Shown here in pieces: positions 29,781 through 42,049 of a stretch of DNA of 64,000 nucleotides. Made by a program: the position numbers and the translations under genes. This DNA is from Planococcus citri (Eukaryota > Arthropoda > Insecta > Hemiptera > Pseudococcidae): NCBI RefSeq assembly GCF_950023065.1, contig NC_088677.1:59111469-59175468 (forward strand), written 5' to 3'. Numbering within the stretch: the first letter of the stretch is position 1; each line of letters starts with the position of its first letter. The notes under the pieces were generated by a model. The model was not told the DNA's origin, did not search any database, and saw nothing but the letters and a program-made list of their open reading frames with translations.

Positions 29781-31429
29781 CAATCTTTCCCTGAGCTACA
29801 AACTTTCAGCCAAATCAGTTAAAAAGAATCAGTTTTACATCGATCTTATTTCAAAACCCTTCTCCCTTCTCTTAGTACGTTGAACGTATTCCAAAAAATG
29901 ATAAATTTTCAGTAATGTTCACCATTCATGCAATTTATTATTGATGAATTTTCTCTTTTAATATACCGAAGAAGACTTTAAGAAAACTTATGCTGCTTCT
30001 CTTTCGTCTTGCCTTGGCAAAAAATCATTAACCTCTTCGTGGTTCGGTTCGAAGTCGAATCCATACAAAAAGCCATCTATAAGACAAAAAGTATCATTAA
30101 CGATATCGCATATTGTTGCGTGATAAATTAACCATTCGTTCGCATATTTGTATACAACACACACACGTACGTACGTAACTCATTCACTCAGGAAACGAGT
30201 ACCATAAAGAAAACACCGCTGAGCTGCGTAGGCTGGAAAAGGAGTAAGGAGCCTTAGAATAGAAATTGAGAAAAGATCCGATACATTGTGTTGTATTAGA
30301 GTAAATAACGAGCACATACGGGATAAACAATAACACCACCATCGCACGATCACGACGATGAAGAAGATGCGACTGTGAGGGGCTGGTGCGAGAGGCGGAA
30401 ATCTCATCATTGCTTTCAATTATCCACGAAGCGCGCGAACCAGGCATCAGAGTGGAAAGCGATGGAAGTGGTGTTTTTGGCTGCCGCAGCCACACGTCAA
30501 AGTAGAATAAGAATAAGTGAGAGTGAGCGAGACAGGCGCAAATAGAAAGAGGCAAAATGTTGAATACCAAAGTGATACGCTCGCTTAACCCTATTTTAGG
30601 AAAGCGTTAATGTAACATATAATATATGTCGGGTGCATATAGTAGCTGTATAGTGTAGTTTGAAATATCGCCGAATGTTTCCTCAAACCACCTCCTGTCT
30701 TTTCTCCTTTCTTCTAAATTTCGGCCCGTCAAGTTCCGTTCCGACTTACATAAAAGCCCGGCATCGTAGCCCCGTCCTGTCCCATATGTATCTCTCTCTT
30801 GGTCTACTGTACACAAACAAAATGCCTGTTTATATAAATGAGAAGGAGAACGAGCCAGGGCGAGGATGCTGCTTTAGGAAAAACACCTAGCTAGCAATCT
30901 ACAGTACCATTGCTGTAGAGAAGTCAACCGTCGTCGTAGTCGTAGTCGTTGTCGGCAGGATATAAGGAAAGCGCAACTCGCTCCATATTCAGGAAGTCAA
31001 AGGAAATGGAAAACTGAATGAATTATATCCACTTAACCATTCACCGCGTGGTGAAAGTCTCTCAGCCAAAAATCAAGCCCCCCGCATGCCACCGCGACCA
31101 AAAGAAACACGCTCGGGAGATTGTAACAGGCTGGTGAGAAATATGAGAGAGATGAATTAAAAAAATGAAAAAATTCACGTCGACGATGCGACGCGAAGTT
31201 TCCTGAAAAGATTTCTTCGTCGCGTTTTTTTTCTTCTTCTTCTCTGTCCCTTCTTACTCGTTCTGTGTTTACAGCAGAGAGTACTAAATTATGAAACAGG
31301 TAATGCGAAAAAACGAATTAAATTTGAATTATATTCTCCTAGTTCTGATTTACACAATGTTAGACGTTAGTAGTAGAGCATTTCTTTCAAGGCAACAAAG
31401 ACCATTTATTTGATTCTAATTGCATCCAA
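29781..31429. other. No recognisable gene
   Basis: Mixed sequence, moderately CpG-rich between about 30150 and 31250. Overlapping minus-strand frames (up to 128 codons near 30184-30570) and plus-strand frames lack motifs. Microsatellite-like GTCGTCGTAGTCGTAGTCG occurs near 30930. A promoter region is possible but not shown. Confidence 0.3.
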
Positions 31430-32570
31430 CATGATCCAAAATACGTATTGTTTTTGAAAAGAAATCATCATTTGAAAAAATGTCTCATTTCATCCACACC
31501 GAAATCTAGGGCCTCATTTAAACTCAAACTTGAACAAAAATGATTCCTCTGAATTAAAGGGAGGAGAGAAAAATTTAAAATTTTAGTCCACATTCTTTCT
31601 TTCTTTCAAAAAAAAAAAAAAAAACTAAAACTACCGAAACAAAAAATTTTTCATTTTAATGATTCTTTACCAATACGAGTAGCCTACAACTTTTTCAACA
31701 TAAAACCATTCAATTTCATCATTTTAGCCCGAACAATTCGTCTGACCTAAATTATTTGAATATATGCGAGTTATCTTTTTTTGGTCAAATCAGGACATTT
31801 CTAGACAACCTCCGAATATTTTCAGACCTGCTTTCAAATTTCTAGACACTGTTTTAAACTGTCTATGATGATCGACAATTAGACTCGATTCCAAGAAGTT
31901 GGAACAATTGTTCAAAAAATCAAGACATCATTTTATATGTAGAATACCTAGACAACCATAGACGATTTTTAGACACTTTTGGAAAATTTCCAGCATTAGG
32001 ACACATTGAAAATTTTAGCCACCATTGAAAAAATTTTCAGACTTCATTCCAAAGTTTTTGGACTTACCTATAAGAATTTTTTTATTCATTTTTTTTTTGT
32101 TAAATTTTGAAATCCACATGCGATGAAATTTTTATGTTTTCAAACACATCATAAAATTTTAGACCCTGTTCTTACAGGTCTAATAATCGAAAAAACGCGT
32201 ATTGTAAAATTTCTAGACGATTTTTATTTGCTTATTTGTTAGTTTTTTTTTTCATTCCATTGGCAAAATTCTAGACTGCTTGTCAAAACGTTAGTACAGC
32301 GGCTTAAGAAATCGAGACATTATTTTAGAGCCTACACAACCACCCGAAATTTTGAGACACTTCTTGGAAAATTCCCAGCATTAAATTAGGAATTTTAGAC
32401 ACCATTAAAGTGTGAAAGTAAACCAGAAAATTTGATAAAAATTATCAAAAATTTCAGCTGCTGTCTTCAGACATCATTTCATAATTTTTCTTCAGTCTGT
32501 AGGTCTAGTATTCTTTTCCGACTTTGCCCTCGTGTCCTCTTAAAAAAAAGAGAAAAATTTCCAAAAAACA
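31430..32570. repeat. Degenerate array of TTTAGACA / TCTAGAC words
   Basis: Between about 31795 and 32480 the words TTTCTAGACA, TTTTAGACAC, TTTTCAGAC and AGACATCATTT recur every 25-60 bp in AT-rich text. Larger phrases are shared: GGAAAATTTCCAGCATTAGG near 31981 and GGAAAATTCCCAGCATTAAA near 32365. It is probably an old tandem repeat. Confidence 0.5.
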
Positions 32571-32579
32571 AGGAATTTC

Positions 32580-34120
32580 GATAACATTTGGGTCATTTTG
32601 TGCCAAATCTGCCAAAATTGGCACGAATGTTATCGATTTTTTTCATATTTTGTATGTCAGTAGAGGTCATCAAAGTTAAACGATGAGAAATTTTTTACGT
32701 GAGCAGGCCATTTTGAATTTTTTTTTGAATGACTGCCAAAATAAAATTTCAAATGCCTGTGGCAGTGGTTCCAATCAACTTTGCTGTTTTAATTTTTTTT
32801 TTTTAATTTTATTCTACGTACATTCCAAGGGCTAGGTATTTTCCTCATCGTACCAAAATCAGTGTTGCCACCTTTGATGACATGAAAAAGTCACGTTTGA
32901 CAACTGCAATTAAAATAAGGGTATATGAAAGCATGGATTGAAAATTTTGAAAATACTTATTCTCAAAAATGGTCCTTTTCATGCAGAACAACATATCAAA
33001 AAAATCTAGAACTCTTTTGAAAATTGTAAAAAAATTTAAAAATTCATTTTTGATTTCACTTTTATCAAATTATCCAAATTCTATCAAACTTTTTCAAATG
33101 TTGGCAAAAATGTAAACATTCAATCTTTCATTCTGCCTTCGTCAAAAGGTAAGCAAACATGAAATTTTTATAAAATTGTTCAAAATTTCCAGTTGGTATG
33201 GTGTAGGATTTTTTTTTCAATTTTTCAAGAATAAGTAATTAACTAAATGTCAAAATTATGTTAAAAGACGCATTTTTTTGCCAATTCTTTCTCAATTTTA
33301 TTTTCTCGCAAATCTTCAAAACTTATTTTCTCGAAAATATCAAAATAACATTATCGCTGGTTTTTCAAATGTTGTTCACCATAAAAAGAGCCATTTTAGA
33401 GAATTTTTTCAGAATTTACTCGTAATTTTCAATCCAGCCTCCCATACTTTCATTCTGATTGCAATTTTCCAAACTGATTTTTTCATATCATCAAAAATTG
33501 CATCACTAATTTTGGCACCCTGAGGCAAATAGCCCTTGGAATGTAAAATCGAACGAAAAAAAATTTAAACCGTGAAGTTGATTGGAATCACTGCCACAGA
33601 AATTTGAAATTTTCATTTGGAAGCCATCTTGAAAATTTTCATATGCCCCTCCTTACCTGCAAAATATCGTAGATACATCCGGTTTGCACCAGTTCTCATC
33701 GTTTGAGGACCTTTACCGACATGCAGAATATGATATCAACTTAGTGTCCATTGATTACCAAAATCTCATAAGTTTTCTTTAGCTGTGATCCAATTTTGGG
33801 GACAGCAAACACTGTACTTTAAATAGAAATTTGAAAATATCAAATATTAAATTCTTGCTCGAAAACAATAAACAATTTTAACCGTAAAGTTGATTGGAAC
33901 CACTGCCACAGAAATATGAAATTTTCATTTGGAAGCCATCTTGAAAATGTTCATATGCCCCTCTCTACCAGCAAAATATCGTAGATACGTCCAGTTTGCA
34001 CCAGTTCTCATCGTTTGAGGACCTTTATCGACATGCATGAATATTAAAAAAGTCGATGACCCTTCGATGCAAATTTTGGCTGATTTGGCATGGAATGATT
34101 CATATTTTGATCTAGATGAT
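32580..34120. repeat. Foldback/inverted repeat family with one minus and two plus arms
   Basis: An arm at about 32585-32860 is, in reverse complement, similar to about 33520-33735 and again to about 33876-34100. Shared words are GTTGATTGGAA.CACTGCCACAG, CATCGTTT.A..ACCT, ATTTTGGC.GATTTGGCA and AGCCCTTGGAATGTA. The two plus-strand arms are direct repeats 312 bp apart (ACCGTGAAG at 33569, ACCGTAAAG at 33881) and are about 93% alike by eye. It has no coding frames. Confidence 0.75.
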
Positions 34121-34410
34121 GCTTCAAAAAGGAGACGATTTCAGTATCTCTCTGTTTAACGTAAAGGGGTGATTGATTTTTTCACGAGGGTAGGGGTAGA
34201 GGAGAGGAGGAAGTGGAAATAAAATGTGCAAAAACGAATACCTATACTGCAAAAAACAGCTATCGAACCATGAGTACAATATGGTCACCAAAATCTAGTA
34301 AGTAAGTTTTCTTTAGCTATAATCCAATTTTGAGGACAGCAGACACAGTACTTTAAAAAAAAACGTGAAAATATCAAATACTAAATTCTTGCTCGAAAAC
34401 AATTCGGCAC
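33739..34410 (+). repeat. Second pair of direct repeats overlapping the foldback
   Basis: The roughly 130-bp segment at about 33739-33868 recurs at about 34276-34410 with few changes. It includes AAGTTTTCTTTAGCT, ATCCAATTTTG.GGACAGCA and ATTCTTGCTCGAAAACAA. With the 312-bp pair, it shows a local segmental duplication of roughly 0.5 kb. Confidence 0.7.
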
Positions 34411-37400
34411 TCCAACGTTGGTTCGCCGCCACGCATTTTTTCCACTCATTTCTCTTTCGCAAAAAAGCAGGAAAAAAAACGAATAAAAAACACCGAAATG
34501 AATAAAAAAAAAGGGGGGGGCACTTATGCGGCCGCAGCTCCAAAAACTTCGTACGTAGGGTTTTAACATCGTAGGTAAAGGTACTATACACACTGCTGCA
34601 GGTAAATTAACGTGCGACGTGATGACAAAAACGTGATAAAACGTTGATAATTTCAGTCGAGTTGGGTACCTACCTACCTACAGAAGGGGTGAGAGTACGA
34701 CAACCGCTACCATGACAAGGAAAGGGGTATATAAAATCACCTGAACCGAGCGAGAGCGGTGTTTTATCGATAATTTACGCGGTATGTGTTTTTTCGGTAA
34801 TTTACCCAATATACTCTTACGCTCGAGCTAACTGTTCATCAAGGGGTACAAGACCCCCTCCCTTGCACGATCTGTATCGTGATTTGCGATGGACTCGTCG
34901 TGATGAGCTACTAGTAGTGGTGGCTTTTTTTTCAGAGTATTCACATGCGTAAACATCGAGCAATTTAAATTTTTTGTTGGATGCGTTCTCAGGTTGAAAT
35001 TTTAATTAACTTTTAGTCCGGCTTGGCTTGGATATTTTTTTTACATTTATACATTTTTTTCGTATTTTTTTTTTGTTATCTATGCGGTTCGCGTAGGTAT
35101 ACCTCACTCGTCTATTTTGAGTGTATATAGGATGAGGTTCTTTTTAGATATTCGTGTTTTCACGGCTTGCGTGATGTGTCAAACGAACCAGCGGTAAATA
35201 AACTTACAAATTTGATAGTTTGATTTGGAAAACGAGAACCGTATAGAGAATGAGAAAGCACCATACCGCAAGAATACCATAATATAGCCAGGAAAACGAG
35301 CAGAAAGGCGTTAATAATGAAGTATACTATAATTTGCACGTTAATGAGCTCGTATTCTGTACAGCTCATCGATGGACTACGAGTAGGTACCTCTAATGGT
35401 ATACAATGCGTTGCCAGAGAACAATCTACTATACAAGAATACGAGTACAACGTAGAATAAGATTGCGAATTAGCGCATCAAATACCTATATAATAGAATT
35501 ACATCGTCTTTTGTACATAAAATACCCGCGAAAGATTGTCAAAAAGCTCGACCAATTATGTAAAAAAGGTAATCGAGCTAAAAACACGCTGATAAAGCTG
35601 TGCAAGTCGTAAAGCAAAACGAGGCGCTGCTTCGACCGGATAATGACAGTAACACTGCGTGGATAGGCAACGTGGCAGCGGGGGGATAGACTTTTTCCAA
35701 AATACATGGAAATTGTAGAAAAACACGAAAAAAAGGGGAGAAAATTAAAGAAGAAATAATATAAAAGAGAACCAAACAGAAGAAGAAAAAAAAAAGAAAT
35801 AAAATAATGTAAAGCTAACGATGACGACGAGGACGACCAACAAGGATGAGATAGAAAGAGAAGTGTATATAACAAATAAAACTCGAATAAAGAAGAATAT
35901 AAGACGAGAGAAAGAAAGCAAAAAAAAAAAAAGAAACAAAAACCAGGGCGATAATAACGAGTAGGAAATGAAAGAGCAATTTAAAAGTGGTAAAACTTAT
36001 TGTGGGAATAAAAAGTACGAAGGGGAAAAAACGCAAACGCGCCGCGCTCGTGTCTTCATTTCAAACGCGGATAAATAAGATGGTTAAGAAAAGTTTATAG
36101 TGATTTTGGGCCTTGTAATTTGGAGCTTTGGAGAAAGCTGCCTTCGCGCCAACGTCTTCTTCGTATACTCTCTGCTCTCTCTTTCTCGCTCGTATATAAA
36201 CGCGCAATTTAATGCTGCCGAATACAACCTATCCGGATGCCGGAGGCTAAATTTTCAAAAACTTCTCAATAATAACAGTTTGCAGTTGTCTTGGAATAAC
36301 GCGATGCGATGGAGATGGAAAAAGATTTTCTTGTTTTCTGGGTTTTCACGAATACATACGTACGCTAAACGATAGACAGAGACACCTTGAAAGACGATGC
36401 GATGAGTTGAAAATCGAAGGTAATTTATTTCCTATTGGAAGCAATTTTTCGTTGCTTGTAAAAATTCCTCAGATTTTGACTAAATTCGTCGAAGAAGTTG
36501 ACTTTGGAGTTGTATAAAAAAATCATTTTATCGACTTTGGTTTTTTTTTTGAGTGGTGTCCTTTGCAAAGATCAAAAATCATGCACCATTTTTTCGAAAA
36601 TGACCACACTTTGAGAACTCATGACTTGAATTTTTTTTGAGCCAGGCATCTTAAATTTATTAAGTATGGAACATCTTCAATTCAAAATTAGCTTTGTCAC
36701 TCTGTCAGTGAATTTGGTCGAAATCTAAAGTACTATTTTTTTGTTTCGAAATGCACGAGATTCCAGTCTGTTTCATTTGTGCACACCTTTGTGTGTCTCG
36801 TTTCTCATTCGAATACCTACAAGCCAACTTAGCTTCGAGCTTGAGCTTTTATTTGAATGAGATGTATGTGAAGCTGGATTTATATGGGATTTGGATAGCA
36901 GCTGATGAGATGCTGCGGATCAAGTTGAACGTTACGAGCACCAAAGACGAGTGTTTTTACGAGATATTTTGTAGGCGGTCGACTATAGTCTGCCGTGCGT
37001 TTATACCTTGCTGAGATGATACGAGGCGACGATGAAATATATAGAATTTACTTCGGTTATAAGGATGAGGAATTTAATGCCACGATTCGGCTAAACGAGG
37101 TCAAATGTCAGGTAGGGGTAGAGATGCGAAGCAGATTCAGAGAGAAATGGGAGTGAGAGTCCTATTAATATAGGAGTTCAAAAGATAACAATTCTATAAG
37201 TTTCGAGAGCATTTTTTTTTTCATTTTGAAAAATTACACAATACCTATAGATATTAATTTACAAATGATCATTTCCAATCACTTGTTTTCGAATTGTTAT
37301 CTGTATAGGAAAAAAATAATAAAAATGAATACTCGAGCCTTAAGGTTAGTTATAAAGTTTTTAAGTGGAGAAAAACATTTTTAATGATGTAGCTGTACCG

Positions 37401-37477
37401 TGAAACGTGGAATTGAATTTGTTGGAAGTTGAAGTTGATCGAATTGTATGCTAAATGCGCAAAAGCTTGTTTTGTTC

Positions 37478-37479
<2 letters not shown>
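34411..37479. other. No recognisable gene
   Basis: Contains a purine-rich plus-strand tract at about 35690-35960 and a GC/CpG-richer patch at about 36010-36220 and 36880-37020. Open frames up to 129 codons occur on the minus strand of the purine tract and are low-complexity (Phe/Ser/Leu). Nothing else was identified. Confidence 0.3.

Positions 37480-37510
<31 letters not shown>
37480..37510 (+). repeat. Poly-T tract (31)
   Basis: An uninterrupted T-run of 31. Such runs may be the tail of a short retroposon on the minus strand or a slippage tract. No SINE body was recognised next to it. Confidence 0.9.
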
Positions 37511-37511
<1 letters not shown>

Positions 37512-37950
37512 TGAACCGAAAATCCGGGAGAAAAGCGTGTGAAAGAAATGCCTTTGAAATGTTGTTTTGCTCTCTGCAAAAGACGATTTTTTTTTTGAAA
37601 ACTTTTCAATTTATTCATCATTTTTAATAGAATGCTGCTTTATCTATCAAGAAATCTTATTTTTCCTGCATTGAATTCAGAGAAAAAAGGTCACACTAGG
37701 GCTTGTGCTCAATTTTTCTCAAAAGAAGTACCTAATCTTCGTAACACAAAAAGTTCAAAAAAGTAAAAAAATAAAAATTACAAAACGTTAACAAAACATT
37801 TTCATGCAGAAAAAAACACAAAAAAATTTGTGATTGATTTTCAAGAATTGAAAAAAAAAATTCAAAACAAAACATACCGATTGAAATTTAATCTTTGGGA
37901 AATTTACCAAAAACACGACTTTTTGACAATATTATTAATTGGCGAAAAAG

Positions 37951-38015
37951 TGAGATTATGTTGCGACGACGCAGACGAATTGATAGATGAAAATGCGACA
38001 CTGATTTGTCATCAG
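37951..38015 (+). CDS. Candidate cysteine-rich exon ending at a consensus donor, low confidence
   Basis: The frame ending VRLCCDDADELIDENATLICHQ (translated in two parts: VRLCCDDADELID, then ENATLICHQ) stops at CAG|GTGAGT (38013-38021), a perfect 5' splice site in phase 0. A 35-base T-run follows. Codon choice is more GC-rich than the surrounding AAAATT text. Three cysteines in a short acidic peptide suggest a secreted or receptor ectodomain, but no family can be named. The 5' edge is uncertain because the acceptor is weak. Confidence 0.25.
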
Positions 38016-38017
38016 GT

Positions 38018-38020
<3 letters not shown>

Positions 38021-38055
<35 letters not shown>
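38021..38055 (+). repeat. Poly-T tract (35)
   Basis: A T-run of 35 directly after the GTGAG of the candidate donor. It creates long poly-Phe frames in translation that are artefacts. Confidence 0.9.
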
Positions 38056-38059
<4 letters not shown>

Positions 38060-40865
38060 ATTTTTGGCAAAACCTTGAAGCATTTTAGAAGTTTTTAGCA
38101 AAAAAGTGAGACTGTAAATTTAGGAAAAAAAATTTTAAATGTGAATTTTAAGGAAAATCTGGCAAGTTGCAAGATAAATGTCGTACGTTGCGCCATGCCA
38201 TCTTCCACCACTTCTGATTGACATATATTTTTCTAAAACCTTCCTCCTTTTTACCAGGACTTTTATCAGGGCATTTTTAAACGCTTGGGATTTTTCAAGA
38301 GGAGAGGGGGTGGACGAGGTAAAATTTTATACTCAAATTTTTCGCTTTTCTAATGTCTTCAAACATCGCATGACAAATTTTTAAAAAATGTAAAAAAAAT
38401 TTAATGGAAAATTTTAATGATATTTGGAAAAAAATACCTATTATCAATTCTTCAAAATAAAAGGGCAAGTTTTAAAGTAAAATGAATAAGAGATGAAATA
38501 ACGATTTTGTCATTTGATATGTACGAGTACGTATAATTTTGTAAGTTTGTTCAATACTCACATAAAAATTTTAATTTCTCCTTCACATCCGGAATTTTTT
38601 AATCACGGAAAAGAAAAACGAACTGGCCCTGGCAAAAGCGAGGGCAAAAGCTCTCGAAAATCAACATTTCGAAAAGCATAAATGAGTTACTTATAAGAAG
38701 TTTATTATTTTGCTTCAAAATTTTAAAATTCAAATGATGATTTTTTTCTTGAACAATTCAAAATTGAAAAAGAGAAGCAACCGCTTTCAAAAATTCATGT
38801 TTTGAGAAATAAAAAGAAAAAATGTATTGAGTTTATTTTTCTGATTCAAACATTGAATAGTTCTTGAATATGAACAATTAGGTAGGTAGGTATCACGTTG
38901 TAAAAGATCAGGCAAATGAGTTTTTTTCAACAATTTTTTTCTTCAAAATTTCAGAAAAAAGAGAAATGAATTGAAAATTTGAAGTCTGATTGGGAAAAAA
39001 GCTGGACTTTTTGATGAAAAGTGATTAAGAAAACAGGACAATTGCAGGACTTACACGACTGATCGGCCAAAGTAGGACTTTTGCAGCACCTGCAGGACTG
39101 TTAGACATAGACACCCTATGAATATTACGCCAATTTCAATTGACATTTTTTCAAAAAATTTCATCCAAAAAGATTTTGATTTGTCAGATGTAATAAGTCA
39201 AATGTAATGACTAAAAAGAGCCAGACGCATTAATGATGAAGGAACAAGCCTATTCGCTGATTGCAAGAGGGTTTTTACTTTTTGTTAAAAAGCAAGAAAT
39301 TTATACAGAGTTTGAGTTTTAACACTTTTCATATTTTTCTTAATCGTTTTTCACAACAAACAATAATTAATTTTCCGATATCGATGAGAAATATCTGAAA
39401 TATGAAATACCTATCATCAAAAAACAATACTCTCTCTTCTGGTTATAAGAAGGGCTGACCGCGGATAAACAATTAATAAAAAATTACGTATTTGGTATTC
39501 GACTTGAAAAATATTGAAATTCCAGATGTTATTCCAAAAAAATGATTTCATGCATTAATAAAGCTTTCAAATCCCATCAATCAAATCTTTCCTGAGCCAA
39601 AGGGTCAAATGAGCAAAAATAAATTGTTTTATCAACATGGTACAATTTTGTTGTACTTCAACACTTAGACTTTTTTTTTCAAAAATATTATATCTACCAG
39701 CCTGCTGCAATAGTCACTTTATTTTAGCACTAAAAAAAAATTAAATCCGTCTAAAAAAAAGCTCGAAATTCGAATCAACGTGTATAGTCGAGAGTTTTCC
39801 ACCATTATGCCTACACGATGTGAGATATGGAAAGGAGGAGAGGCAAGGTGTGAGGTACACAGGTCGTTAGTTTTATTCATTTGGTTTATTAATGAATCAG
39901 GAGAGGTCTACGAGCGCAGCCAAGGTACCGCGTACCGCACCGTACCGCAGACCATAGTAGGTTTTATAACGCAGACCGCAACGACGAAGTAATCAGCTCT
40001 AGCCTATGTCACCCGAGCAGTGCGGATATTTTGTCGGCTTCACTTCGTCATCGCCACTCACGTCAGACAGCAGGACAGCAGACGAAAAGACGACCCCCTT
40101 GTTGGTATACCTAAAGGATGACGCAAAACGTATTATACGAGTACACATGTTTAATACGACGACGTGTATGAAGGTACTTCTACGTAGTATAACCTGCACT
40201 TTTAGTAAACTTAATCGTACCTAACCGTCGATCGATTCGATTAAGTCTTTAATGAACCCTCTTCTTAAAGATATATAACTTTCCCATTAGCCAACGCAAC
40301 TTATCAAGTGTTCGTCATTTTCAACGTGTTCCCAGCCACCGCAATTTCACCCCTTCTCCTTTCTCACTCTTCCTCTCTCTCGCAAGCCCATGGCTTCCAA
40401 CAAACTGGCGTTTTTCTCCCTATTTGCTGCTGGAAACGTACCTCTACCTATCACCTATCCTACACTTACGTTTAACGTAGGTAACTTATACGTGTGGAGA
40501 TGTCGCAAGGGAATACGTATAGCTATCTTTTACTCGTGTGCGATTATACCAAAGGTACACTTGTTATATAAGACTGTACAAGAAGGGGTGGTAAGACGAG
40601 GCAATGGTGCTTTCTCTTCTTCATTCTACTCTCGTGTTATTTTCACATTTACTCTGCAATTACTAAGCTAACAATAATAATAATAACAACAACGTAGGAA
40701 CGTAAAGCTCGGTACAAGGCGAATATCGAATGGTATTTTGTAATTTCTTTTTCGTTAGTTCTCGTTTGGATTTTTTTTTCTTGCGATCGAGCTGCTTTGT
40801 TCCTTCGGTGTCCTTCTCTGAGGTATTGTCAGGATACAAATTGCACACATGTGCGAACATATTGT
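38056..40865. other. No recognisable gene; one dispersed-repeat fragment
   Basis: AT-rich up to about 39750 and more balanced with CpG from about 39780 to 40720. GAACAAGCCTATTCGCTGATTGCAAGAG at about 39241-39268 is a fragment of the dispersed repeat described at 51.9 and 61.7 kb. The frames at 39780-40671 show no domain. Confidence 0.35.
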
Positions 40866-41099
40866 TATACAGGGGGTCCTAGTGTAAAGTAAACTCCTTC
40901 AATAGTCACATAGGCAATCGATCTTGAATCAGCGTGTGCATATTTGCCTAGTTTTAGATTTTGAAGGAGCCAAGCTGTGTTTTGGGTCAGTGGGTCCCTT
41001 CGATTATCAAGGGTAGGCAAACATGCAGACATGGGTTCCAGATAGGTTGCCTATGTCAGCTCTGTAGGTCAATTCCATCGAAATAGGACACCCTGTATA
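40866..41099. mobile_element. 234-bp MITE with TATACAGGG.GTCCTA ends (Tc1/mariner-like)
   Basis: TATACAGGGGGTCCTA at 40866-40881 is mirrored by TAGGACACCCTGTATA at 41084-41099, with one mismatch. TA at each outer end fits a TA target site, as for Tc1/mariner-type elements. The interior is non-coding. Isolated ends of the same type occur at 25104, 58991-59004 and 63655-63668. Confidence 0.8.
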
Positions 41100-42049
41100 C
41101 AATTTTTTTGATTTTGTAAGTTTGTAGAAATATATCGATGAATTAAATTTGAAAAATTTTAAAAGAATACTTCACTATGGAAAAAAAATGTTGAAAAATT
41201 TCCAAAAATGACCCTTGGCATCCTCCATATAGCGTTTCTCTGCCACATAAGCTGAGTGAAGCAAAGACCCAAAGCAGAACACACGTTTTACCTTTAGTTT
41301 GGCAAGGTTTATATATGTAAAGAAATAAGCACACCTTCGCTGCTGCTTAATGGATAACTATTCAACGCTGGTTATACTACATAAGGACGTTATGCTAGTA
41401 AAGGTAGCTACGACTACGGGAAAATGGAAAGAGAGCGAAAGAGGAAGAGAAACTCCTAAAGGATCGTATCAAACAACCTGCTGCAACGCGCATAAAACAG
41501 CCTCAATGGAAACCTCAAAAGCCATAAATTTTCTTACTTATTTATTGCCTTTTGCGACGCACACCGCGCTCTAGAATCCGGACTTCTCGTTGTACTACTC
41601 GTACCTTGGTTCGCGTATTTTTACCTATCTATACATACTCGTACAATGCAGGATACCTAGTTAGGATATTCGTACTATTCGCGAAGATACGAGTACGACT
41701 ACGAGATGCTCTTTTAAGCAATACATGTGCACAATGTTTACCTATATTCTTCGTGCAAAGAGTACAACGTATTGGGCGAGTTATTCATCATATTTTTTTT
41801 TCTCGGTGGCCCTTTTCTTTATGTTTCTTCCAGTCTCAGGTGAAAAACGAAATTGACCCGAGCATTCGGTTGCTTTTTCGTTACCTTTTTATTTCGCAAA
41901 CGTCTTAATTTAATTCAATTTTTTGACTCAAGCTCGCTAACTTTTGATACAAGTATTTCCAATGAGGAAAAAAAATTGAAACGAGTTTTGCCCAAATTTC
42001 AATTTGAAAGAGTTACGAACAAATTTTGAAGAGGTTCACCTTCGATTTT
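41100..42049. other. No recognisable gene
   Basis: Mixed sequence. A polypyrimidine tract ending in TTCTTCCAG near 41830 is followed by TCTCAGGTGAAA, but no convincing exon can be framed. Confidence 0.3.

Noticed and set aside
30184..30570. 128- and 79-codon overlapping minus-strand frames
   Set aside because: Two frames of the same strand overlap, with no motif in either and no splice context.
35486..36036. Serine/phenylalanine-rich minus-strand frames
   Set aside because: Low-complexity translation of a purine-rich tract.
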